From assembly GCF_001426645.1 (NCBI RefSeq), contig NZ_LMEX01000001.1:1068755-1132754 (forward strand): a stretch of DNA of 64,000 nt. Direction: 5' to 3'. Position numbers and translations under genes: made by a program. Position 1 is the first letter of the stretch. Each line of letters opens with the position of its first letter. The notes beneath the pieces were generated by a model. The model had not been told where the DNA came from. It did not search any database and saw only the letters and a program-made list of their open reading frames with translations. Source of the stretch: Rhodanobacter sp. Root480 (GTDB taxonomy: Bacteria; Pseudomonadota; Gammaproteobacteria; Xanthomonadales; Rhodanobacteraceae). Of the stretch, positions 27,314 to 33,677 are shown piece after piece.

Positions 27314-28339
27314 TTGAACAGGATGCATCTGAAAGCGGGCGGTGCCCTTTTACTGGCCATGATGCTCGGTCAGGCCAGGGCCACCGAAGCCAGCCACGCC
27401 CCCGCGTCGCAGCGCATGCCGGACAGCTATGCGCATGCGGCAAAGCTGATCGACCTGGGCGATGGCCGCCATCTCAACCTGCGCTGCTCGGGCAGCGGAC
27501 CGCAGACCGTCTTGCTGGAGGCTGGCGCAGCCGCCGATTCCTCCACGTGGTTCAAGGTGCAGCCGCTCCTGGCCGCCCACGCGCGCGTCTGCGCGTACGA
27601 CCGGGCCGGCTTCGGCTTCAGCAGCGAGGGGCCGATGCCGCGAGATCTCGACGCCGACGTGTCGGATCTGCACGCCCTGATCCAGCGTGCCGGCCTCTCG
27701 ACCCCACTGGTGATGGTGGGGCATTCGCTGGGTAGCAACATCGTTCGGCAGTACGCAAGCCGCTATCCGGCGGACGTGGGCGCGATGATCCTGCTCGATC
27801 CGCCCGCGCAGGACATCGGCCGGTTTGCCCCCGCATGGCAGAAGGACGAGGACACCCTCTCGGTACAGCGGTTCGCGTTTCTTCGCCACTGCGAGGTCGC
27901 CGCCGAAAAGCACGAACTGACATCCACCCATAAGGAACTGCGCCAGTGTCTCGGCGAGCCCCATCCGCACGCCAGCGCCAAGCTCAACGCGGTGAACCTG
28001 GCCCTGATGTCGAAGCCGGCGTACTGGCACACCGTGCTGTCGGTACTCCAGGCCAATATCGAGGTGTTCAAGCAGCCCGTGTCGAAACAGGAAACGCATG
28101 GCTCGATACCCCTGATCGTGCTGTCCGCCGCCAACACTTATGCCGATGCGCTGCCGCGTGACCGCAAGGGACTGGAAGAAGCCCGGGCTCACACGCAGGC
28201 GCAGATCGTCGCCACATCCTCCCGCGGCACGCTGGTACACGTTCCGGACAGCTCACATGACATTCAGATCGATCAGCCGAGCGCGGTGGTCAAGGCGGTC
28301 AGGCAAGCGCTGGGGATGACGCAGCGCGCAGCGAGGTAA
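27314..28339 (+). CDS. exported alpha/beta hydrolase
   Basis: A 341-residue alpha/beta hydrolase with a signal peptide (LKAGGALLLAMMLGQARATEA). It has the core LLEAGAAADSSTWF, DRAGFGFSSEG, the nucleophile elbow VGHSLGSNIVRQYA, LLDPPAQD and a C-terminal VPDSSHDIQID histidine, so the catalytic triad is complete. The start is uncertain: TTG 27314 has GGGAGA at the right distance, while ATG 27323 does not. The gene is intact although it is hemmed in by RAYT fragments on both sides. Substrate unknown. Confidence 0.85.
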   Translation: MNRMHLKAGGALLLAMMLGQARATEASHAPASQRMPDSYAHAAKLIDLGDGRHLNLRCSGSGPQTVLLEAGAAADSSTWFKVQPLLAAHARVCAYDRAGFGFSSEGPMPRDLDADVSDLHALIQRAGLSTPLVMVGHSLGSNIVRQYASRYPADVGAMILLDPPAQDIGRFAPAWQKDEDTLSVQRFAFLRHCEVAAEKHELTSTHKELRQCLGEPHPHASAKLNAVNLALMSKPAYWHTVLSVLQANIEVFKQPVSKQETHGSIPLIVLSAANTYADALPRDRKGLEEARAHTQAQIVATSSRGTLVHVPDSSHDIQIDQPSAVVKAVRQALGMTQRAAR

Positions 28340-28347
28340 CGCTGCCC

Positions 28348-28533
28348 TACCAACAATGGTTGGACACAGGCATTGCACTTGGGGATCTGTAGCGCCTGCG
28401 TGCGTATGCCAGCCAGGAACGCGCCCTTGGTGACGAACGCTTCCAGCGCATGGTGGAAGCCGCCCTCGGATGCCCTGCCGTGTACCGCCCGCGTGGGCGG
28501 TCACCGCGGGCAAGCATCCAGGAAGACATTTAA
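28348..28533 (+). pseudogene. RAYT, second C-terminal fragment with internal stop
   Basis: Read from TAC 28348, the frame gives YQQWLDTGIALGDL, a TAG at 28390, then RLRAYASQERALGDERFQRM and a VEAALG...RPRGRSPR tail ending at TAA 28531. This is the C-terminal end of a different RAYT lineage (ALGDERF, RPRGRP-type tail). It begins 9 nt after the hydrolase stop and ends in ATTTAATTAGCCACG, which resembles the 19-mer repeat end. It is a dead relic. Confidence 0.75.
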
Positions 28534-28571
28534 TTAGCCACGCCCCTTTACTCCCAACCCGGCCTCGTTCT

Positions 28572-29489
28572 TCACGGACGAACGCGAATGATCGTCTTCC
28601 CGCTGATCCGTCGGGTCGGGTTGAAAGCAGCGACGGCATCGTCGAGGGTGGCGATGTTGCCGATGTTCGTCCGCAATCTGCCGTCCCGTACGCGCTGGAC
28701 GATCTCGCCCAGTTGGGCGCGGTTGGACTCGACCACGAAGTCGACCGCCAGGCCATCGACGGGCCGCGTTTCGGCCGGCGCGACGATGGTCACCAGCGTT
28801 CCGCCGGCTCGAATCAGGCCTGCGGATCGCTTCTGGATGTCGCCGCCGATGACATCGAACACCAGATCGACCTTGCCGACGTCTTCCAGCGTGTCGTTGT
28901 CGAGGTCGACGAACTCCTGCGCGCCGAAGTCGAGCACCTTCTGACGGTCGGCGGCGCGCCCGGTGCCGATGACATAGGCACCCGCTTCACGCGCGAGCTG
29001 CGTCACCATCGATCCGACCGCACCGGCCGCGCCGTGCGCGATGACGCTCTGCCCAGCCCGAAGACGGCCGTGCTCGAACAGTCCCTGCCATGCCGTCAGG
29101 CCCGAGATCGGCAGGCTCGCGCCCACCGTGAAGTCGACGTCGCCCGGCAGCGGCGCGAGGTTGCGCGCCTCGATCGCCACATACTCCGCCAGGGTGCCGT
29201 CGCGATACCAGTCCGCGAGGCCGAATACCCGCTGCCCCACCGATAGCCCGGCCGTGCCGTAGCCCAGCGCAGTGATCACTCCAGCTAACTCGTGCCCGGG
29301 AATCGTCGGCGTCCTGCTGCGGTCGAGTCGATCGGTCCAGGTCGAGGGCCACGTCAGCTCGGTTCCGACGAATCCCGACGCATGAATCTGCACGACGACA
29401 TCGTTTATTGCGGCCTGCGGCTCGGGGCGCTCCACCAGCTTCATCCCGGCCGTTCCCGCGGCCTCGTCGGTTACCACGATCGCCTTCAT
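28572..29489 (-). CDS. NADP-dependent quinone-oxidoreductase-like MDR protein
   Basis: A 305-residue medium-chain dehydrogenase/reductase without the catalytic or structural zinc cysteines, of the quinone oxidoreductase type: MKAIVVTDEAAG, TIPGHELAGVITALG, VFGLADWYRDGTLAEYVAI, the cofactor loop AHGAAGAVGSMVTQLA and YVIGTGRAADRQ. ATG 29489 has GAGGAG 9 nt upstream, better than ATG 29495. It likely reduces quinones or enones with NADPH. It is convergent with the hydrolase and RAYT fragment and divergent from the intact RAYT. Confidence 0.9.
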   Translation of the reverse strand: MKAIVVTDEAAGTAGMKLVERPEPQAAINDVVVQIHASGFVGTELTWPSTWTDRLDRSRTPTIPGHELAGVITALGYGTAGLSVGQRVFGLADWYRDGTLAEYVAIEARNLAPLPGDVDFTVGASLPISGLTAWQGLFEHGRLRAGQSVIAHGAAGAVGSMVTQLAREAGAYVIGTGRAADRQKVLDFGAQEFVDLDNDTLEDVGKVDLVFDVIGGDIQKRSAGLIRAGGTLVTIVAPAETRPVDGLAVDFVVESNRAQLGEIVQRVRDGRLRTNIGNIATLDDAVAAFNPTRRISGKTIIRVRP

Positions 29490-29571
29490 TGTCATTGTCT
29501 CCTCGGTGATTTGTCCGCTGGGTGGACATGTCGTCGAAATGGAAAGGTCATTGGTTATTCGATGAAAAATG

Positions 29572-30420
29572 CAGGAAAACCGGGGTCAGGAAAACCGGGG
29601 TCAGAGTGCACTTCTGACGGAGGTTCGCGGAATGGCCCGACAGACGGGACCCGCAGCACTGGGAAACTGGAGCCATCCCAGCACGGACGCCGCGATGCCC
29701 CGCCAGCCACGACTCGATCTTGCCTGCATTCCCCAACACGTCGTCCAACGCGGCAATGATCGCCAGCCTTGTTTCTTTACCGACGTAGACCGTGTGCGCT
29801 ACCTGCAAGACTTGCGCGAGATCTCGATGCGCGAGGGCTGCAACGTCCACGCGTATGTGCTCATGACCAATCACGTACATCTCTTGATGACGCCCGCCGC
29901 CAGTGGCCAGATTGCGCGCGTGATGCAATCCCTAGGGCGACGTTACGTGCGCTACATCAACGATCGATACCGGCGCACCGGCACCTTGTGGGAAGGTCGC
30001 TACAAGTCGTCACTGGTAGATCGGGAAACCTACTTGCTCCACTGCTATCGCTACATCGAACTCAACCCGGTCCGCGCTCGCATGACCGCCGACCCGCTCG
30101 ACTATGCCTGGTCAAGCCACGCACACAATGCTTTCGGCCACGACGACCCTTTGATTCATCCCCACCCCGTCTATCTGGCGCTGGGACGAACCGACGAGGA
30201 GCGATACAACGCATACCGCACCCTCACCATGGAAAACCTGTCCCAAGATCACCTCGACGCCATACGCGCGCATCTTCAACGACAGCACGCGCTGGGCTCA
30301 GACCGCTTCCGCAGCGCTATCGAAACGCAGCTGTCACGCCGCGCAGGACCGGCAAAAATCGGACGTCCGCGCAAAGTGCCTCAAGGAGAATAAGCCCTGA
30401 AAAGTGCACTCTGATCCCTG
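29572..30420 (+). mobile_element. RAYT unit with inverted terminal REP-like repeats
   Basis: On the left lie two tandem CAGGAAAACCGGGGT copies (from 29572) and GGGGTCAGAGTGCACTT (29597-29613). On the right, AAGTGCACTCTGATCCC (30402-30418) is its inverted copy with one mismatch. The intact transposase gene lies between. This matches the known layout in which a RAYT gene is flanked by inverted copies of the REP sequence it acts on. No target-site duplication is obvious, as expected for Y1/HUH enzymes. Confidence 0.7.
29695..30393 (+). CDS. REP-associated tyrosine transposase (RAYT, Y1_Tnp)
   Basis: A 232-residue complete Y1/HUH single-strand transposase. It has the start MPRQPRLDLACIPQHVVQRG, the HUH motif in YVLMTNHVHLLMTP, RRYVRYINDRYRRTGTLWEG, the catalytic-Tyr helix LLHCYRYIELNPVRA and a basic C-terminal tail (RPRK). 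RAYTs nick and rejoin palindromic REP sequences. The start ATG 29695 aligns with the N-terminal fragment at 26201. The flanking inverted repeats and three relics nearby show repeated activity at this locus. Confidence 0.95.
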   Translation: MPRQPRLDLACIPQHVVQRGNDRQPCFFTDVDRVRYLQDLREISMREGCNVHAYVLMTNHVHLLMTPAASGQIARVMQSLGRRYVRYINDRYRRTGTLWEGRYKSSLVDRETYLLHCYRYIELNPVRARMTADPLDYAWSSHAHNAFGHDDPLIHPHPVYLALGRTDEERYNAYRTLTMENLSQDHLDAIRAHLQRQHALGSDRFRSAIETQLSRRAGPAKIGRPRKVPQGE

Positions 30421-30450
30421 TTTTTGCCTCCTGTTTTTAGACCCCCATTT

Positions 30451-30687
30451 TTATCCTCGCGTAGGAACCAACCTGTCGTACGGGGGAAGGTTGCTGCTGG
30501 CCATCTCTTCGGCTTCATAGGCAAGGCGCAGGGTGGCGGCGGCCCGCATGTAGCCCATCAGGAGATCCTCCTGATCACTGACGTCGTCGTCCTCGCCCGC
30601 CTGGTCGATCTCTGTTTCCAAGGAGTGGATCTGCATTTGCACCGCCTGCACGGCCATCAGCAGGGTCTGCCCGTCAATATCAGCCAT
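30451..30687 (-). CDS. small hypothetical protein, acidic helical
   Basis: A 78-residue acidic protein starting MADIDGQTLLMAVQAVQMQI, with a likely coiled-coil helix (ETEIDQAGEDDDV) and a second helix GYMRAAATLRLAYEAEEMA. It lies 28 nt downstream of another small gene on the same strand, so the two probably form an operon. I recognise no family. An acidic small partner of a basic protein would suit an antidote, but that is conjecture. Confidence 0.6.
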   Translation of the reverse strand: MADIDGQTLLMAVQAVQMQIHSLETEIDQAGEDDDVSDQEDLLMGYMRAAATLRLAYEAEEMASSNLPPYDRLVPTRG

Positions 30688-30715
30688 GGTTTTCGCTCAT
30701 CGTTGGAGTATGGAA

Positions 30716-30940
30716 TCAAGCGCGCTGTACCGCTCGGGCTATGGCGTTTCGTGCAAGGTTGTCCAGCGCACCTTTGAATGCGTCGATACGGAGGGATTTG
30801 GCCGCGCATTCAATCTGGTAATGATTTGCCTTGAGGCGCGGGTTGTAGCCGGTCTCGCGGACGACCAATGATGCTGGAATGACCGTACCCTCGGGAATTT
30901 CGAAGCAAAGCCAGCTCTTGCCCTTGAATACACTTTTCAC
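30716..30940 (-). CDS. small hypothetical protein, possibly Tse2-like
   Basis: A 74-residue basic protein: MKSVFKGKSWLCFEIPEGTV, IPASLVVRETGYN and KANHYQIECAAKSLRIDAF. The order of an IPEGTVIP-like turn, a LVVR strand and a HYxI strand recalls the small ADP-ribosyltransferase-like Tse2 toxin fold, but the similarity is weak and I would not assign activity. It is first of a two-gene leftward operon with an acidic partner. It lies between the intact RAYT and repeat copies. Confidence 0.55.
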   Translation of the reverse strand: MKSVFKGKSWLCFEIPEGTVIPASLVVRETGYNPRLKANHYQIECAAKSLRIDAFKGALDNLARNAIARAVQRA

Positions 30941-30984
30941 GTCGAACAGCGAGGTGCCGCCCGAAACTGGGGTCGGTCGAAACT

Positions 30985-31002
30985 GGGGTCAGAGTCGACT
31001 TT
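30985..31002. repeat. variant copy of the RAYT terminal repeat
   Basis: GGGGTCAGAGTCGACTT follows CGAAACT, with GTCGAC where the other copies have GTGCAC. A second partial CGAAACTGGGGTC lies just before it (30962-30974). Both are in left-end orientation. Confidence 0.6.
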
Positions 31003-31020
31003 TACACCAACGTCGCCCAT

Positions 31021-31191
31021 TTAAAGTGCACTCTGATCCCTGTTTCGGCGAGCCTCCATCGCGACCTTAAAAGCGGCCTCCTCCCTTCCCTTAAAGCGCG
31101 CTACATACTCGCTCTGGCCTATAACCGTATACGACCTCCTCTCCTGGACAAAGAGCGTCTTCAAATCGCCTAGGAAACCCTTAATCGACAT
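31021..31191 (-). CDS. small ORF whose 3' end lies in a RAYT repeat
   Basis: A 56-residue frame from ATG 31191 to TAA 31021: MSIKGFLGDLKTLFVQERRS, then YTVIGQSEYVARFKGREEAA and a helical tail. The last six codons (RDQSAL and the stop) are supplied by the repeat copy AAGTGCACTCTGATCCC at 31024-31040. The first ~48 residues look coding (mixed beta and helix, no GC-driven bias). It is therefore either a truncated gene cut by the repeat or a small intact gene. No family recognised; the ribosome site is weak. Confidence 0.4.
   Translation of the reverse strand: MSIKGFLGDLKTLFVQERRSYTVIGQSEYVARFKGREEAAFKVAMEARRNRDQSAL
31024..31040. repeat. copy of the RAYT terminal repeat
   Basis: AAGTGCACTCTGATCCC, identical to the right end of the intact RAYT unit at 30402-30418. 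It overlaps the end of the 56-residue frame on the minus strand. Confidence 0.7.
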
Positions 31192-31266
31192 ATACGCCCC
31201 AAGTGCTTACTGATACGTCCAAAATTGACCACCGCTTACAGCAAAGCCAGCACCCGCGCATCGGGA

Positions 31267-31282
31267 AAGTGCACTCTGACCC
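31267..31282. repeat. copy of the RAYT terminal repeat
   Basis: AAGTGCACTCTGACCC, one change from the copy at 31024. It lies 21 nt after the HEPN-motif gene's stop codon, so it marks the downstream edge of the AT-rich module. Confidence 0.7.
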
Positions 31283-31302
31283 GGGTTTTCTTCTATCGAA
31301 TT

Positions 31303-32418
31303 TTACGGTCCATTTTGTTCTACTGGGGACCTGAACGACCCAAGAATGTGCGGTATTGCTGAGAAAAACAGATGATTAATACGATTTAGATCATCGAGAT
31401 TATGATCAGGAAACGAACGGTAGTTATGAAACACCAGATTCCTCAGTGGGTAAAGCGATTTGGCGAGCGTCTCGCCCTCTTTGATGCCCAGTGAGGAATT
31501 CAGATAACGACAACTTCTGATTAGATCAGAGATGGGGGGCGCCGGATTGCAGTACTTATCAACCACTGCATTTATTCGTTGCTTCTCTGAGAGGCATTCC
31601 GCGAGGTCATCCATCGCCTCTTTGACCTTCGAAACCGCACCATTCGCCTGATTTATCTTGACGACGATTGCCTTTTGCTCATTCGAAAAGACTTTTTCCA
31701 TTAACAGTTCAACAACCTGATAGAGATAAAAAAACTGCAAAACCGGATTACTGAATGCGTGCGCAGCGTAGGTAAGAAGTGCAGCAACCAGTTTATCGTT
31801 CGCGAACTCCGCCGAGCTATGAATGAGTTTGAGTCTCTTACCTTTTGGACGAACGAAGGGGACCAGGACGTGCCCACCTTTTGATTGCCGGTTATCCAAA
31901 ACACCAACCGACGACAGGTATGGATACAAGCGACCCAAATCGAAAACCGCCCCTCCGGCAAGGACCTTTCTTGAAATAACCAATAAAACTGTGGACTCTG
32001 GCGCAAAAGAAGTGAGACGTAAGCCATTGCCGACAGACACAGAAGGTGTAGCGTCTGCGACATCCTGAGGAAACACATCGAAAAAATCCTCGATCGCAGC
32101 CCTTGCGTACCTGAGAAAGTGTTCGTCGTCCGCAAAATCGTGGAGATTCGACTCTAGCGAGAGAAGAGAAAAAAACCATCCGATACGACGATCACCATCT
32201 TCGCTCGACACATAAATTTGATATATGTCACTCTCTCGGATTTCCCCAGAAAAGAGGACGTAAACATCGTAACCATCGGGGTCTAGATCGTAGGTTAAGG
32301 ACAAAGGACAGAGCAGCGGGGAACTAACACCTTCGCCCTGCAACTCATAAGAGCCATCGCCCAGTCGCGCCAACTGACTCTCACTGCGTTCACCATCAAT
32401 ATTCAAGAATAGAGGCAT
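31303..32418 (-). CDS. HEPN-motif protein of unknown family
   Basis: A 371-residue cytoplasmic protein. The N-terminal ~200 residues are beta-rich with no known motif. The C-terminal helical half has FYLYQVVELLMEKVF and LYPLRNLVFHNYRSF, where Arg326-x4-His331 fits the R-x(4-6)-H catalytic motif of HEPN RNases. HEPN domains are common in defence and toxin-antitoxin systems. It starts 9 nt after the stop of the DGQHR/ParB-like gene, so the two are translationally close and surely cotranscribed. Base composition is strikingly AT-rich for this genome, a mark of transfer. No RNase activity is proven by sequence alone. Confidence 0.65.
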   Translation of the reverse strand: MPLFLNIDGERSESQLARLGDGSYELQGEGVSSPLLCPLSLTYDLDPDGYDVYVLFSGEIRESDIYQIYVSSEDGDRRIGWFFSLLSLESNLHDFADDEHFLRYARAAIEDFFDVFPQDVADATPSVSVGNGLRLTSFAPESTVLLVISRKVLAGGAVFDLGRLYPYLSSVGVLDNRQSKGGHVLVPFVRPKGKRLKLIHSSAEFANDKLVAALLTYAAHAFSNPVLQFFYLYQVVELLMEKVFSNEQKAIVVKINQANGAVSKVKEAMDDLAECLSEKQRINAVVDKYCNPAPPISDLIRSCRYLNSSLGIKEGETLAKSLYPLRNLVFHNYRSFPDHNLDDLNRINHLFFSAIPHILGSFRSPVEQNGP

Positions 32419-32420
32419 GG

Positions 32421-32439
32421 TGCCGCCTCACATGTTCTG
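32421..32439. repeat. direct repeat matching the icmF 3' end (copy 1)
   Basis: TGCCGCCTCACATGTTCTG matches TGCCGCCTTACATGTTCCG at 33659-33677 at 17 of 19 positions in the same orientation. This copy covers the last codons of the DGQHR/ParB-like gene and the short gap to the HEPN gene; the other covers the last codons of icmF. Confidence 0.6.
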
Positions 32440-33600
32440 ACCTTGATATTTCCTTAATGCAGATCTTGCACATGCCAGGGCATCTCGATATCCATCGCTT
32501 TCGGAGTTGAAGAGATCACGGAAGAAATAGCTAAAGAAGCTTCGCTGTGCGTTACCGATTTTTTTTGTATTATCTTTAAGCCAATTCAGTGAGTTATTTA
32601 TCTCTTCTAACACTTCAATTGGTGAATCCATCTCGAGATCTCGGATTTGAATAATTACATCATCAAAGGAACGTACTGCTTCGACGTCAATGAGGCGACC
32701 AATTGCAGCCCCGAACCCTGAGAATGCCTGTGGCTTCTTAAAAACTTGAAGCATATTTCTACCGAACGGAGACGGATTGACTTCCAAGTAATCCTCCCCA
32801 AGTTCAGCTCCAGCTGCCAGCCCGTTAACTCTTGCAACGAAATATGACAAGGCCTCGACGTACTTTTCGAATAGTTCTGTGTTCTGGTTTTCCTTGGACA
32901 ATTTTTCGAGGCTGTTTATGTTCTCAAGAATGTCTGACTTTTCAATCGGCAACTCATCTCTGTCAAGGTAAGAATTAAAACCCTCTACGACATCCTTAAA
33001 GTTGAACTGCCGCTCACCCACCGCCACTCGACCATCAGCCTCTCTGATTAGCTCCACACCATCAGGCCTAGCACCCAAGTAATCGAGATAGAGGATCTCA
33101 ATTTGCTGCCTTAATGACATGGGTGTCTGCCCTGTATTCAGGGTTAACATCCTATATAGAATTCCTAGTCGATTAATTCCAAAATAGACCTCTACTCGAA
33201 TTTTTGAACCTAAAACTTCTCGCAAGACAGCGTCGTCGTTGGAATTTTCTAAATCAGAGAGAAGATCGAGAATTGTATACGTTCTCTGAAGCCCATCGAG
33301 AATGACTAGATGATCCGAGTTAACGGTCAAAAGATTTTCAAAGCCCGCATGATCTGTGGCTGCCAAACCCTCAATCTCTGTGGTCACCGCCAAAACAATA
33401 GGCGGAATCACACACTGCCGCTGCAGATCGCTGCGAAGCAGCGAATAGACAGTTTTCGATGATCTAACGCGCTTCCGCTGGAATTCATTCTTCCTAAGAA
33501 CGTCACGCGTCAACTCTCGATACCGCTCTATCGAAACCTCAAAGAGGACGTTATAGGCATTAATTCGAAGATCTTTTAGTACGGAAACTGCCTTAATCAT
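32428..33600 (-). CDS. DGQHR/ParB-like domain protein
   Basis: A 390-residue protein with the segment LVILDGLQRTYTILDLL (Asp102-Gly-Leu-Gln-Arg-Thr107), a variant of the DGQQR/DGQHR motif of ParB-like, DUF262 and DndB-type proteins, followed by LGILYRMLTLNTGQTPMSLRQ, which also matches that group. This domain is found in phage-defence proteins, including DNA-modification and nuclease systems. The last third is helical and has no recognised domain. It is the first gene of an AT-rich two-gene operon with a HEPN-motif protein. In a sample line (33181-33240) G+C is 24 of 60, against well over 60% around it. Confidence 0.65.
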   Translation of the reverse strand: MIKAVSVLKDLRINAYNVLFEVSIERYRELTRDVLRKNEFQRKRVRSSKTVYSLLRSDLQRQCVIPPIVLAVTTEIEGLAATDHAGFENLLTVNSDHLVILDGLQRTYTILDLLSDLENSNDDAVLREVLGSKIRVEVYFGINRLGILYRMLTLNTGQTPMSLRQQIEILYLDYLGARPDGVELIREADGRVAVGERQFNFKDVVEGFNSYLDRDELPIEKSDILENINSLEKLSKENQNTELFEKYVEALSYFVARVNGLAAGAELGEDYLEVNPSPFGRNMLQVFKKPQAFSGFGAAIGRLIDVEAVRSFDDVIIQIRDLEMDSPIEVLEEINNSLNWLKDNTKKIGNAQRSFFSYFFRDLFNSESDGYRDALACARSALRKYQGQNM

Positions 33601-33658
33601 TAGAACCCCTCATCCGCAATACCCATTCAGGAGGCATTAGCTGTTTTAATGGCCGTGA

Positions 33659-33677
33659 TGCCGCCTTACATGTTCCG
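33659..33677. repeat. direct repeat at icmF 3' end (copy 2)
   Basis: TGCCGCCTTACATGTTCCG spans the icmF stop codon. Together with the copy at 32421 it brackets the DGQHR/ParB-like gene, as a target-site or attachment-type duplication would. Confidence 0.6.

Noticed and set aside
25249-33600. Possible prophage or integrative element
   Set aside because: There is no integrase, tRNA attachment site or structural phage gene; RAYT units and repeats explain the mosaic better.
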